Part shown: in pieces, positions 30,888-37,935 of the stretch | Numbering within the stretch: position 1 is the stretch's first letter | Layout of the letters: the number at the start of each line of letters is the position of its first letter | Source of the DNA: a virus | Virus record (IMG/VR): IMGVR_UViG_3300021405_000010 | Span: 1-64,000 of that record | Reading direction: 5' to 3' (one strand) | Length of the DNA stretch: 64,000 bases | Notes under the pieces: model-generated | Databases searched by the model: none | Seen by the model: the letters and a program-made list of their open reading frames with translations, nothing else | Told to the model about the DNA's origin: nothing | Translations under genes and position numbers: made by a program

Positions 30888-31148
30888 TTAGCGAACCTCC
30901 ATGCGACCTTTGTACGGCTCGGGGTTGGTTTTGCTGAGTTTGAGGTTCTCAGGGCTGGCGTGATACTCAGCCGGGGTGATGCGCTGCAGCTGGTCCCAGC
31001 TGTATTCGCTGGCCCAATCGACGCCGTAGGTGGTGCGCCAAGTGCCGGTATCGCGGTCGTCGTTATGGTAGATGCCACCCAGGCGGCCAACGAGGCCGCT
31101 CTCGATGATGCGGATGTAACAGTTGATTCGGAGTGATTTGTTTTGCAT
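30888..31148 (-). CDS. small hypothetical protein
   Basis: An 86-residue protein (LRINCYIRIIESGLVGRLGG, then TYGVDWASEYSWDQLQRITP). The N-terminal strands and central tryptophans suggest a small beta-rich domain. The start has the CGTATGCAA context. No family is recognised. Confidence 0.5.
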   Translation of the reverse strand: MQNKSLRINCYIRIIESGLVGRLGGIYHNDDRDTGTWRTTYGVDWASEYSWDQLQRITPAEYHASPENLKLSKTNPEPYKGRMEVR

Positions 31149-31158
31149 ACGGAGTTGG

Positions 31159-31287
31159 TTACTTGCGGTTCAGCCAAGCCAGAGCGAGCGAGCGGCTGTC
31201 AAAGCGGCCACTCAAAGGGGTTTGATGTGAGCCGCGAACGACATACCATCCGCCGAGCAATTTGTTGTAAACGACTTTAGCTTTCAT
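31159..31287 (-). CDS. 42-residue small protein, first gene of the early operon
   Basis: MKAKVVYNKLLGGWYVVRGS, then SGRFDSRSLALAWLNRK. The pattern of two strands, a GRF.SR turn and a helix is that of very small phage proteins of unknown role. It is the first gene after the promoter at 31288-31324, ten bases from the -10 box. Confidence 0.5.
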   Translation of the reverse strand: MKAKVVYNKLLGGWYVVRGSHQTPLSGRFDSRSLALAWLNRK

Positions 31288-31324
31288 GTACGCTCAGATT
31301 ATATGACGTTATACACCTTGTCAA
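31288..31324 (-). promoter_or_regulatory. sigma70-like promoter of the early minus-strand operon
   Basis: Minus strand: TTGACA (31324-31319), a short 15-base spacer and a perfect TATAAT (31303-31298). TCCTAATTAGGA (31326-31337) lies just upstream, and an AACGT(C)AT motif lies within the spacer, which could serve as an operator. It would drive the small genes from 31287 towards 28.7 kb. Confidence 0.65.
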
Positions 31325-31364
31325 ATCCTAATTAGGAAAGTCGATAAAATGCCTGTGAAAATGT

Positions 31365-31460
31365 GGGCATATGACGTTATAAACACGCCCTCCAACTTAC
31401 GCAAGTGCCTGCAAATCAGCCGAATTTTCGGCAAATTGCCGAAGTGCCAACGTTGAGCAT
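31365..31460. repeat. copy 3 of the 65-bp element with adjoining ATGACGTTATA
   Basis: Core 31396-31460: CTTACGCAAGTGCCT, two overlapping dyads (GCCGAATTTTCGGC and TCGGCAAATTGCCGA) and CAACGTTGAGCAT. ATATGACGTTATA lies beside it at 31367-31379. The element fills the gap between the stop of the gene at 31469 and the early promoter. Confidence 0.7.
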
Positions 31461-31468
31461 AAAGGTGG

Positions 31469-31891
31469 CTATGATGCCAGTTTATACACCCTCATCATTT
31501 GAGGTATAACGTTATCAATCGCGATCCTGGTGCGCCAGGGCTCAAACATTAAAGCGTGGGCCAAGCGTTCCAGGGGAATCGCGCAATCAAGCATCGCGCC
31601 CTGGTCATCCAGGCCAGTGATAATGCCGTACCCGGCCAAAGGATGGCCGCCGTTGGCCGATTCCATGACCCAGTAGGGATAGACGAAAGGCTGCCTCAAA
31701 AGCCCCTCCTCGTCGACCCAGGCGACGTGGGCTACGCCGTGGGCCATGACGTTTAAGCTTGTCATCTGGACAAACTCACAGTCGAGTAAGAGGCCCAAGC
31801 TGAGCCGGTCGTTGCGGTCCACCCGGATGGGGTAGATTTCCAGCTGGAAGGGATCGATCAGGATGGCCTTGATCTGCGAGGCGTTTTTCAT
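31469..31891 (-). CDS. hypothetical protein, DUF3846-like pattern
   Basis: A 140-residue protein. It begins with KAILIDPFQLEIYPIRV, then VAHVAWVDEEGLLRQPFVYP, then GGHPLAGYGIITGLDDQGAM and an acidic turn. This order of strands (an ID.....I.P.., a cofactor-free barrel, then a G.G.I.G..D) recalls DUF3846-type early phage proteins, without certainty. Its start is only 17 bases from the divergent start of the small-terminase-like gene, so the promoters for both must lie inside coding sequence or be shared. Confidence 0.45.
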   Translation of the reverse strand: MKNASQIKAILIDPFQLEIYPIRVDRNDRLSLGLLLDCEFVQMTSLNVMAHGVAHVAWVDEEGLLRQPFVYPYWVMESANGGHPLAGYGIITGLDDQGAMLDCAIPLERLAHALMFEPWRTRIAIDNVIPQMMRVYKLAS

Positions 31892-31908
31892 TTACTTCTA
31901 CTCTCGGA

Positions 31909-32508
31909 ATGGATGACTTGAGTGACAATGACTGGGATCGGCTGGAGAATGCCGTACCTAAGCCAAAACACAAACGCAAAGCGCAAAACAAGCCAGCGCC
32001 TATGCACGATGCTGATAAGCGCACTCCACTCGATCCACAAGCCCCGGCCCCGCGTTTAAACGGTGTTCTGGCACACAGAGGCCAGGAACCCACAGAACGA
32101 GCTGTGTCAGCCTGGAACGCGCGTGTGCAGGGTATGCCCATGGTCGACATCGCCCACGAACTGGGTGTTTCCATTGAGTTAGCCAAGGAACTGATCAAGG
32201 AAGTCCACACGGCTATAAGGGACGACCTTAAAGACACTTTGGATCTCAACCGCCAATTAGACCTGGAACGGGTCGACGGGCTCTTAAACACCTTTTATCC
32301 GGTAGCGCGAGCCGGTGACACAGACTCGGCCACAATTGTGATCCGCGCGCTGCAGCACCGAGCGAAATTGACCGGCATCGAGCCCCTGCCCGATCCTGGG
32401 CGCTCGCACCCGACAAACGTGCTCGTCTGGATCCAGAACCAGATGGGCGGAATCAATAAACTGGTTGACTCTCTGCCACTGGAATTGCCACCATCTGCCC
32501 CATCGTGA
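31909..32508 (+). CDS. terminase small subunit-like protein
   Basis: A 199-residue protein. Residues 62-100 form a helix-turn-helix (AVSAWNARVQGMPMVDIAHE, then LGVSIELAKELIKEVHTAI). Residues 100-165 are helical (DLNRQLDLERVDGLLNTFYP, then VARAGDTDSATIVIRALQHR, AKLTGIE), the oligomerisation-type pattern of small terminases that hold DNA next to TerL. The C-terminus is Pro-rich. The gene opens the plus-strand operon at 31.9-37.7 kb, nearly 20 kb from the large subunit, so the call is by motif only. A generic phage DNA-binding protein is the alternative. Confidence 0.5.
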   Translation: MDDLSDNDWDRLENAVPKPKHKRKAQNKPAPMHDADKRTPLDPQAPAPRLNGVLAHRGQEPTERAVSAWNARVQGMPMVDIAHELGVSIELAKELIKEVHTAIRDDLKDTLDLNRQLDLERVDGLLNTFYPVARAGDTDSATIVIRALQHRAKLTGIEPLPDPGRSHPTNVLVWIQNQMGGINKLVDSLPLELPPSAPS

Positions 32509-32720
32509 GTGAGGAAAACACACAGCTCGTAGAGAAGATCACCTCGATGATCAAACGGCGAGCGCCATTCATCAGCTGGGTGATTACGCGGGAAGAAGTG
32601 GAGAATCCAACCTGTGAGGCGCATGAGCTGGGAAAAGAGATCGAGCGCATTCTGAAACTGCGTGTGCCCTTCGAGTTTACCTTGAGTGCTTCGGAGCTGG
32701 AGCGAGTAACAAAACCGTGA
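32505..32720 (+). CDS. small hypothetical protein, GTG start
   Basis: A 71-residue protein (NTQLVEKITSMIKRRAPFIS, then AHELGKEIERILKLRVPFEF). It has alternating amphipathic helices and begins at a GTG that overlaps the stop of the small-terminase-like gene (GTGA). No family is recognised. Confidence 0.5.
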   Translation: MSEENTQLVEKITSMIKRRAPFISWVITREEVENPTCEAHELGKEIERILKLRVPFEFTLSASELERVTKP

Positions 32721-32926
32721 GCGACGAAAAAGAAATGGGCTTGCATATCTTAAGGGGTAAGCGAATCGAGGAATTCTCTATCGAGGACTTGAACCATTTG
32801 CGCACCCAGATCGAGAATGAATTGCCGCAAGAATTGCCCGATGAGATGAATGACCTAAGCTCCGCAGATCACAAGCGTTTACTGGAACTGGATTTAATCG
32901 ATGAGGAACTCGAGAGACGCAGTTAA
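32717..32926 (+). CDS. small acidic helical protein, GTG start
   Basis: A 69-residue protein (IEEFSIEDLNHLRTQIENEL, then ADHKRLLELDLIDEELERRS). Acidic coiled-coil-like helices. The GTG start overlaps the previous stop. Function unknown. Confidence 0.5.
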   Translation: MSDEKEMGLHILRGKRIEEFSIEDLNHLRTQIENELPQELPDEMNDLSSADHKRLLELDLIDEELERRS

Positions 32927-33107
32927 GGGAGAGATACTCAAGGTGATCAGGACCGAAGCCTTTCAAGCGGTGACTTTTTACGATGAAGCTCAGAAGCGCC
33001 AGCTGGTTTTGTTGTACAGTTTAGGTGAGGACGGAATCATTCGGGAGTACAACGGCCAGGACGGCTGGAGGGCGTACCCCGTTCAAGTTAAGGAAGAGCT
33101 AAAATGA
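32901..33107 (+). CDS. small hypothetical protein
   Basis: A 68-residue protein (KVIRTEAFQAVTFYDEAQKR, then LVLLYSLGEDGIIREYNGQD). It reads as a small beta sheet, possibly an Sm/SH3-like strand set. The start overlaps the previous gene by 26 bases. No family is recognised. Confidence 0.5.
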   Translation: MRNSRDAVKGEILKVIRTEAFQAVTFYDEAQKRQLVLLYSLGEDGIIREYNGQDGWRAYPVQVKEELK

Positions 33108-33367
33108 CTGACCAAACGATGTTTGATCCGAAAGAACGTGAGCACGTCAAGCCGGATATCGACCTGGATGTGCTCTTCACCTATCACGCGCCCAAGGGTG
33201 ATCAGGCGGACAGATACCAGGAGATTCGCGCGGCGGCCAAAACCTTTGCCCAATTGATCTGTGACGAGAGCCCGGCCTCTCGCGAACGCTCTCACGCGAT
33301 CAATAAGATTCAGGAGGCCGTGATGTGGGCCAACGCGGGAATAGCGAGGAACGAAAGCCATGAGTAA
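33104..33367 (+). CDS. small phage protein, Acb2-like pattern
   Basis: An 87-residue protein. VLFTYHAPKGDQADRYQEIR, then AAKTFAQLICDESPASRERS and AINKIQEAVMWANAGIARNE match the helical pattern (F.YH.P..DQ..RY..IR...K..A..I....P.S.E...A...I..A.MWANAAIA.NE) of small phage proteins annotated as Acb2/Tad1-type cyclic-nucleotide sponges, which bind CBASS and Thoeris second messengers. Motif match is strong although no search was possible. It is ATGA-coupled to neighbours on both sides in the plus-strand operon. It would be an anti-defence protein if the match holds. Confidence 0.75.
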   Translation: MTDQTMFDPKEREHVKPDIDLDVLFTYHAPKGDQADRYQEIRAAAKTFAQLICDESPASRERSHAINKIQEAVMWANAGIARNESHE

Positions 33368-33635
33368 CCACGAGATCCCCAAAGAGCCGATGCTTGAAAC
33401 TGACCCGGAGGTGAGCGCCAAACGAACGGCTGAGATGCAAGCCCTGGCCCAGCCGTATAACCCGCCACCATTCAAGGGTAACCTGACGATCATCTGGGAG
33501 TCAGAGAAACAGCAGCTCTTAGGCCGCCAGGAGTACTTGGAAAAGCGCATCTATGATTGTGAGGAACGTTTGAGAGTCCTGGAGGCCTGGGCCCTGCAGT
33601 TGAAACGAGAGCCCACGTTCTTTACCAAGGTATAA
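33360..33635 (+). CDS. small hypothetical protein with coiled-coil tail
   Basis: A 91-residue protein (MLETDPEVSAKRTAEMQALA, then LGRQEYLEKRIYDCEERLRV). The C-terminal helix is a likely coiled coil. The stop codon is part of TATAACGTTATG, which also contains the next start codon. Function unknown. Confidence 0.5.
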   Translation: MSNHEIPKEPMLETDPEVSAKRTAEMQALAQPYNPPPFKGNLTIIWESEKQQLLGRQEYLEKRIYDCEERLRVLEAWALQLKREPTFFTKV

Positions 33636-33639
33636 CGTT

Positions 33640-33792
33640 ATGCTACCCGATGGCCTTTATCAAGTGACGACTCGCTATCTGTGCGCCGGATTCATCGTGG
33701 AGCGAGGCAAGGTGACGCGATGCGCTCCGATCCTCAAGCGCGCCCTGGCGTTCTACGCACGGCGCGCGATCCGTATCCGAATGGTGTTTTAA
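33640..33792 (+). CDS. 50-residue small protein
   Basis: MLPDGLYQVTTRYLCAGFIV, then CAPILKRALAFYARRAIRIR. The (L)PDG.Y.VTTRYLCAGFIVE.GKV..CAPIL pattern is that of a tiny conserved phage protein of unknown role: one beta hairpin and a basic helix. The ATG lies in the TATAACGTTATG palindrome. Confidence 0.55.
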   Translation: MLPDGLYQVTTRYLCAGFIVERGKVTRCAPILKRALAFYARRAIRIRMVF

Positions 33793-33825
33793 TCCCGTCA
33801 AGCGTCCCGCCAGGGACCACCCCAA

Positions 33826-34005
33826 ATGCCAGTCGGCACACTCCACATGCACTGCCCAGCCTGCGGGAGACCATTCAGCCGCTTCAGGTCACGAGCGAAG
33901 CGAGTGAACTTCTGCAGCCGCAAGTGTTACGCTCTGACTCTGCGGAACCTGCTCGCAGCGTATTATGATGACAAGTCGCGGCAGTCTGTATCCGAAGCTG
34001 CTTGA
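33826..34005 (+). CDS. 59-residue zinc-finger protein
   Basis: MHCPACGRPFSRFRSRAKRV, then FCSRKCYALTLRNLL. CPACG and FCSRKC make a compact four-cysteine zinc knuckle with a basic spacer, the pattern of small phage DNA-binding proteins. The start ATG at 33826 is preceded by a weak site (GGGACCACCCC). The in-frame ATG at codon 8 is an alternative. Confidence 0.5.
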   Translation: MPVGTLHMHCPACGRPFSRFRSRAKRVNFCSRKCYALTLRNLLAAYYDDKSRQSVSEAA

Positions 34006-34109
34006 TCTTCGTTCGGTGGCCGGGCCCGGCGCGCGCTGACGTCAGTCAGCTCCCGCAGCGCCAGCCGCTGACCCTCGATGGCTAGGGTCGCACGGCGGAT
34101 GTCATCCAT
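33963..34109 (-). CDS. possible 48-residue antisense small protein
   Basis: MDDIRRATLAIEGQRLALRE, then LTDVSARRARPPNED. The first 24 residues form a plausible amphipathic helix. The start is close to TATAACGTTAGG (34116-34127). It runs against the plus-strand genes and overlaps the 3' end of the zinc-finger gene, so it may be chance. Confidence 0.3.
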   Translation of the reverse strand: MDDIRRATLAIEGQRLALRELTDVSARRARPPNEDQAASDTDCRDLSS

Positions 34110-34407
34110 CCATGGTATAACGTTAGGACTATTCGACTGTGGTGTGGAACACATACGCAAGTGCCTCAGAATCAACGTTTCCTATTTTATACTACGCTGA
34201 TTGTATGATGTTATCCCAGGGAAGCCCTGGCCATGCGTTACGCCCTGGTCCCAGGGAGAGGGCCACCCTCCCTGCATTAAACGCGCCGTGCGCGACCCCG
34301 GGGTATTGCCTCCTTGCGGGTCCCATCTGAGCATTGCGCCACCCACTCAAGTCCTCTGTTCACTTTTTCTTGCACCCCTCATTCTAACGTCATAACCTGC
34401 CAAGGCA
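34006..34407. promoter_or_regulatory. 400-base gap with partial 65-bp element
   Basis: Apart from the doubtful minus frame ending at 33963 no gene is supported here. It contains TATAACGTTAGG (34116-34127) and a partial copy of the 65-bp element (34154-34179, TACGCAAGTGCCT to ATCAACGTT). An AT-rich TTTATACTAC stretch (near 34190) and a TGTATGATGTTAT sequence follow. A promoter for the genes from 34408 on is likely. Confidence 0.45.
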
Positions 34408-34863
34408 ATGACAAACGCGGAGCGGCAGGCGGCCTGGAGGAAGAGGCACCCATTCACGGCGAAGGCCGGGGTGAGGGAAAGAATGCGCCGTCTACGGGAT
34501 ACCGGGAAAGAGCCCGATGTGCGTAACGTGCGTAACGAAACCCCGAATGTGCGTAACGTGTCCGTGACGCCCTGGAATGGACAGGAGACGTACTACACGG
34601 ACTCGATGGATGACGTCGAGGGTGATCCGAAGGTCATGGAAGCTCACAGGTCCAGATTGACGTTACGGACGGGGGTGGGTGGATGGAGGTCGATGGAACC
34701 AAAACCAGAGGTGGTCGTACCTGACGTTATACAAGAGAGCCCCCAGGACCGGCGGAAGCGGTTCGACCAGCTCAAAGCCGGTTTAGGTAAAAAAATCGTT
34801 CGGGCTGCGCCCGAAACAAATCCCATCGCTACTGATTCGGGGATTGAAGTTCCCTGGGAATGA
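34408..34863 (+). CDS. hypothetical protein with basic N-terminus and GIEVPWE tail
   Basis: A 151-residue protein. It has a basic helical N-terminus (MTNAERQAAWRKRHPFTAKA, of the type seen in small phage regulators), a repeated NVRNV segment (DVRNVRNETPNVRNV), a linker, and a C-terminus SGIEVPWE. The last seven residues are shared with the protein at 35193-35735 (GIEVPWD), which suggests a common docking peptide. Function unknown. Confidence 0.5.
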   Translation: MTNAERQAAWRKRHPFTAKAGVRERMRRLRDTGKEPDVRNVRNETPNVRNVSVTPWNGQETYYTDSMDDVEGDPKVMEAHRSRLTLRTGVGGWRSMEPKPEVVVPDVIQESPQDRRKRFDQLKAGLGKKIVRAAPETNPIATDSGIEVPWE

Positions 34864-34879
34864 CGTTATAAGGACAAAC

Positions 34880-35071
34880 ATGAGTGATCCCTACCGCAAG
34901 GTGACAGTCTGTGACTCCTGTCTCCAGGCCAGTTGCTGGCAGGGGGCTTTTTACTGCGACCGGTACATGGAATCCGGGACAGTCGATCTCCCCTTGTGGG
35001 CGTTAGAAACCCTTGCCCTGGAGGCCCCCTCCTATTGGGAGGAAAATACCCCATGCCCAGAAAACCATTAA
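34880..35071 (+). CDS. 63-residue Cys-rich protein
   Basis: MSDPYRKVTVCDSCLQASCW, then GAFYCDRYMESGTVDLPLWA. Four cysteines (VCDSCLQASCWQGAFYC) form a likely zinc or redox site, followed by a helical tail. Conserved-looking phage protein of unknown role. The next gene overlaps its last 19 bases. Confidence 0.55.
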   Translation: MSDPYRKVTVCDSCLQASCWQGAFYCDRYMESGTVDLPLWALETLALEAPSYWEENTPCPENH

Positions 35072-35196
35072 AGACCGTCGAGGAACTCAGGGCCGGAAAT
35101 AGGGAACGGCAGAAACGCTATCAGGCCCGGCTCCGGGCCAAGCGTGAAAAGGAACGCCAAAAAGAATCGGTCGAAATCGAAATGGAAAGCGTATGA
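35053..35196 (+). CDS. 47-residue basic helical protein
   Basis: MPRKPLKTVEELRAGNRERQ, then KRYQARLRAKREKERQKESV. A single charged helix. It overlaps the Cys-rich gene and is ATGA-coupled to the gene at 35193, which supports real translation. Confidence 0.5.
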   Translation: MPRKPLKTVEELRAGNRERQKRYQARLRAKREKERQKESVEIEMESV

Positions 35197-35735
35197 CAAA
35201 AGAGGAAATCCCCCGCCGCTTTACTCTGGAGGGCCTGTCCCTCGGATTCTGGTTTGATCCCTTTGACCGGCTGATCCAGATCCCCGCCGGGTGGGACAAA
35301 AGCTGGATCGGTAAATCCCTCGGGGAAGTGACGAGCTGGGCCCAAGAGAATAATTGCCTTCTGGCTGAGGACAATCGCTTGGCAGATTCAAGCTTTGACC
35401 CGCGCGCCAAGGCCCGGGATACCGATCCCCCTACCGCCAAAAACGCGGCTTTCCAGAACCTGCCCACGAAAAACACCCAGAGGTGGATCATCCTGAAGGT
35501 TCATTTTAATCACCCTTTGGGCCTGACCAATCACGAGTTGGAGGCTCTCATCAATCGCGACCGCATCGTGATCATCAATGACAGCCTGACCACCCGGGTT
35601 AGCGAACTAGAGCAAGGCGGCTGGCTCTTGAACACCGGCTTAAAAAGGATGGGCAATAACGGGATCGAAATCGCCGTCTGGCGCATCACGGCCAAGGGCC
35701 TTGCCGAATTTGGGATCGAGGTCCCGTGGGATTAA
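35193..35735 (+). CDS. winged-helix protein with GIEVPWD tail
   Basis: A 180-residue protein. Residues 100-170 have a winged-helix pattern: HPLGLTNHELEALINRDRIV, then TTRVSELEQGGWLLNTGLKR, then IAVWRITAKGLAEF (recognition helix and wing). The N-terminal 85 residues hold an unrecognised domain (GFWFDPFDRLIQIPAGWDKS). DNA binding is likely. The C-terminal GIEVPWD matches the tail of the protein at 34408-34863. Confidence 0.55.
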   Translation: MTKEEIPRRFTLEGLSLGFWFDPFDRLIQIPAGWDKSWIGKSLGEVTSWAQENNCLLAEDNRLADSSFDPRAKARDTDPPTAKNAAFQNLPTKNTQRWIILKVHFNHPLGLTNHELEALINRDRIVIINDSLTTRVSELEQGGWLLNTGLKRMGNNGIEIAVWRITAKGLAEFGIEVPWD

Positions 35736-35756
35736 AAAGAGTCGAAAGAAAAACGT

Positions 35757-35942
35757 ATGCAAAAAGACAAACCCAAAGTGACCAGAAAACAGAGAGAGAA
35801 GGAATTAATCAGGCTGCAGGAGTCAATCGACCACTGGGCGTCTAAGGAGAAAAGGGCCGCTCTGAAAAGAGAGGAGCTGGAAGAGCGCCTGGAAGCCCAG
35901 ATAAGAGCGGCCAAAGAGGAGGAGGCTCCAGAAGCGGCATGA
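35757..35942 (+). CDS. short coiled-coil protein
   Basis: A 61-residue highly charged helix (TRKQREKELIRLQESIDHWA, then EELEERLEAQIRAAKEEEAP). It starts in a CGTATGCAA context with AAAGAAAAA upstream. ATGA-coupled to the following gene. Function unknown. Confidence 0.5.
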   Translation: MQKDKPKVTRKQREKELIRLQESIDHWASKEKRAALKREELEERLEAQIRAAKEEEAPEAA

Positions 35943-36205
35943 CCAACTTTAAGATGAAGGGGATCCTTTCCAAATCCCACGCGGAGATTATCCGGGGGGC
36001 CTGGAATGGCTTGGGCGAAGAGGGGCAGCGGCTGATCAATTCCTCGATCCTGGAGGCCTTAAAGGATATCCACCCGGGTGAGGAAAAACCCCGTTACTCC
36101 GAGATCGTTAAGGCCGCCTGGAGCTTAGGCTTTGATTACGCGATGTACGCCGTTGAACAGGGGGTCTTAATCAAGGCCGGGCCGATCAGGCCGGAAGAGA
36201 ATTAG
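35939..36205 (+). CDS. small hypothetical protein
   Basis: An 88-residue protein (AEIIRGAWNGLGEEGQRLIN, then IVKAAWSLGFDYAMYAVEQG). Two helical hairpins. No family is recognised. It ends one base before the GTG start of the next gene. Confidence 0.5.
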   Translation: MTNFKMKGILSKSHAEIIRGAWNGLGEEGQRLINSSILEALKDIHPGEEKPRYSEIVKAAWSLGFDYAMYAVEQGVLIKAGPIRPEEN

Positions 36206-36206
36206 G

Positions 36207-36674
36207 GTGGCCACCTTCTGCCAGATCTGCCGCCACCCCAGTGATGAACCGCCGGGGCACGAGCCTGGGTGCCCGGTCTTAACAGGGGAACCCGTGCGAG
36301 GGTACGACGCCTTTGGGCCGATAGAGATCAATCAGCAGGACCTCTCACCCCTAAACCAGATGCAGCAGGCCCAAGGGGGCATGATGGCCGCTGGGGCCGC
36401 CTATGAGCCAGAGCATCCCTTCCCCGGAAGTGCCGCTGACTTCTACGAACGTAACCAGAAGCTGATAGAAGAGAACGCCCGGTTGAAGTCGGACCTGGAG
36501 AAGCACAAGGCCGCCTTAGAGGACATCGACGACCATGGCCGGGCGCTTCACTTTATCGAGGCTCTCCGGGCCGCCGATAAACGCTTAAGTCAGCTGACCC
36601 AGGAACTAATCACGGTCAAAGCGGAGCGCGACCGGCTGAAAAACGCTGACGGCGGAGAAAGAATGATCTTTTGA
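36207..36674 (+). CDS. protein with N-terminal zinc knuckle and coiled coil
   Basis: A 155-residue protein starting at GTG. FCQICRHPSDEPPGHEPGCPV forms a CxxC...H..GC knuckle. A loop follows, then a coiled coil (NQKLIEENARLKSDLEKHKA, then QELITVKAERDRLKN). DNA or protein binding is possible. The stop overlaps the TTG start of the lipoprotein gene. Confidence 0.5.
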   Translation: MATFCQICRHPSDEPPGHEPGCPVLTGEPVRGYDAFGPIEINQQDLSPLNQMQQAQGGMMAAGAAYEPEHPFPGSAADFYERNQKLIEENARLKSDLEKHKAALEDIDDHGRALHFIEALRAADKRLSQLTQELITVKAERDRLKNADGGERMIF

Positions 36675-36808
36675 GCAGGGCTCTCTTAGCGATCGGGGTC
36701 TTAGCTCTAAGCGGGTGTGCGAGCTTGGCGATGGTCGCCTCTCATCCCCTGACTCACCAGTTAGTCCACCATGCCGTCCAGCACATCGCTAAACACTACG
36801 CCAAATGA
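36671..36808 (+). CDS. 45-residue lipoprotein, o-spanin-like
   Basis: Translated from TTG at 36671 (TTGA overlap with the previous stop): MSRALLAIGVLALSGCASLA, then HQLVHHAVQHIAKHYAK. The signal peptide ends in a clear lipobox (ALSGC), so the mature protein would be a lipidated 30-mer in the periplasm. Short outer-membrane lipoproteins are typical of phage o-spanins, which fuse the membranes in the last step of lysis, but the partner i-spanin was not identified. The His-rich mature part is unusual. Confidence 0.55.
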   Translation: MSRALLAIGVLALSGCASLAMVASHPLTHQLVHHAVQHIAKHYAK

Positions 36809-36812
36809 ACCT

Positions 36813-36983
36813 ATGACGATCGCTGAATTCAGGGAGCTGGCCGAGTCGGGGAAATACCCCGATGACACGATCCTCTACGCCTTTGACGGGGATGAAGGCG
36901 AAAGCCGTCCGGTCACCGGACTTCTCTACTTCGAGTGTTCTATTCACGGACCCACCCTCGAATTCCAGACGGACATCCCATGA
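36813..36983 (+). CDS. 56-residue small protein
   Basis: MTIAEFRELAESGKYPDDTI, then LYAFDGDEGESRPVTGLLYF. A helix followed by strands; the DDTI(L)YAFDGDEGE..PVTG.L pattern recurs in small phage proteins of unknown role. ATGA-coupled to the next gene. Confidence 0.5.
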   Translation: MTIAEFRELAESGKYPDDTILYAFDGDEGESRPVTGLLYFECSIHGPTLEFQTDIP

Positions 36984-37405
36984 CCGAGACTGAACTCTAT
37001 GAGATCTACGCGAAGTGGACCGGGGAGTTACACTTCTGGTGCGTCCGGGAGCTGGACCGCCACATCGATGTAGAGTTTTTCCCTAGCGCGTACGAGTTCA
37101 AACTTTACTCCGGCTACGCGGAAGAATATTCCACTTCTTCAGGGATCCCGGGGTTGCAGAGGCCCCCGGGAGAGAGAACTGAAACCGTCCGGCTCCTGCG
37201 GCCCGAACAGAGCCCAACCCAAAAGCAACTGGAAACCCTCTTTAAAGATATTTGTCTGGCCGCCGCGCGGGTCTTAGACGTTCGGGTCGGGAGGGCCCGG
37301 CTGGAGGACCGAAAGCAAGATTCATGGACGGAAGAACAGACCAGACTAGAAGTGAGGGCCTGGAAGACTCTTGGCCTGCCAGAGGATGGAACCCGTGGGG
37401 AGTAG
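36980..37405 (+). CDS. hypothetical protein
   Basis: A 141-residue protein (WTGELHFWCVRELDRHIDVE, then LETLFKDICLAAARVLDVRV). Alpha/beta with a long C-terminal helix; Cys residues are isolated. No family is recognised. Its 3' end overlaps the small membrane protein gene at 37324. Confidence 0.5.
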   Translation: MTETELYEIYAKWTGELHFWCVRELDRHIDVEFFPSAYEFKLYSGYAEEYSTSSGIPGLQRPPGERTETVRLLRPEQSPTQKQLETLFKDICLAAARVLDVRVGRARLEDRKQDSWTEEQTRLEVRAWKTLGLPEDGTRGE

Positions 37406-37485
37406 TCCTGGTTTTCAGCTTCCTTCAGATCGTGATCCTGGCCGTTGAATGGTATTATCTGGGGGCCTATTTCCTGGGGCGGTAA
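37324..37485 (+). CDS. small membrane protein
   Basis: A 53-residue protein from the ATG at 37324: a soluble start, a WNPWG turn, then one membrane helix (VVLVFSFLQIVILAVEWYYL). It overlaps the preceding gene by about 80 bases, so the start could be later. A lysis or membrane role is possible. Confidence 0.45.
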   Translation: MDGRTDQTRSEGLEDSWPARGWNPWGVVLVFSFLQIVILAVEWYYLGAYFLGR

Positions 37486-37491
37486 AAGAGG

Positions 37492-37677
37492 ATGAGTATC
37501 AGGATCCAGCACAACGGGGTGTGGAAGGAAACGTGGCGGGACCCTTACGCGCGAGTCCCCTCACTTACCCCGCCAGCCGTCCCGCCCCGGCATTGGAGAC
37601 CGAATAATCGGCGTTGTCGTACCAGGGGTTCCTGGAAGTCATGGGTCCGGCGGTGCTTGGGCCTTGACAAACCTTGA
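37492..37677 (+). CDS. small basic hypothetical protein
   Basis: A 61-residue protein (IQHNGVWKETWRDPYARVPS, then HWRPNNRRCRTRGSWKSWVR), basic and Trp-rich. It is the last gene of the plus-strand cluster, preceded by a purine-rich site (AAAGAGG). No family is recognised. Confidence 0.4.
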   Translation: MSIRIQHNGVWKETWRDPYARVPSLTPPAVPPRHWRPNNRRCRTRGSWKSWVRRCLGLDKP

Positions 37678-37927
37678 AGCTGGTCCTGGGAACCACCGGG
37701 CAGGCCCGTAGCTGGAAGGGCTGGCAGCCCCGCACGGCCTTCCCAATTGGATTCCGGGCTCTGAACCCTGGCCGGTAGGCATCAACGCACCCCCGGGGCG
37801 CTAATGAACGCCCCGGGGGTGGATAGGCCGAGGGCGGCGGACCCTGGCAGGGGTCTTTCGGCCAGCCGGAGAAGTTCCGACAGCCCGAATACGGACTCTT
37901 GAACAAGACCGATTGCAAAAGCTCCAT
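37565..37927 (-). CDS. doubtful frame at the convergence point
   Basis: A 120-codon minus frame starting 8 bases after the stop at 37936 with GGAAGAG upstream. Its start (LFKSPYSGCRNFSGWPKDPC) reads like protein, but the rest is Pro/Arg-rich, crosses a strong hairpin (37788-37821) and overlaps the plus gene ending at 37677. It may be a short real gene with a read-through tail, or chance. Confidence 0.3.
   Translation of the reverse strand: MELLQSVLFKSPYSGCRNFSGWPKDPCQGPPPSAYPPPGRSLAPRGCVDAYRPGFRARNPIGKAVRGCQPFQLRACPVVPRTSFKVCQGPSTAGPMTSRNPWYDNADYSVSNAGAGRLAG
37788..37821. terminator. 13-bp bidirectional terminator at the plus/minus convergence
   Basis: CACCCCCGGGGCG (37788-37800) and CGCCCCGGGGGTG (37809-37821) form a perfect 13-bp stem with an 8-base loop. 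It lies between the last plus-strand gene (to 37677) and the last gene of the minus-strand fibre block (from 37936), the place where opposing transcripts meet. No T-run follows on either side. Confidence 0.7.
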
Positions 37928-37935
37928 GTGGAACT

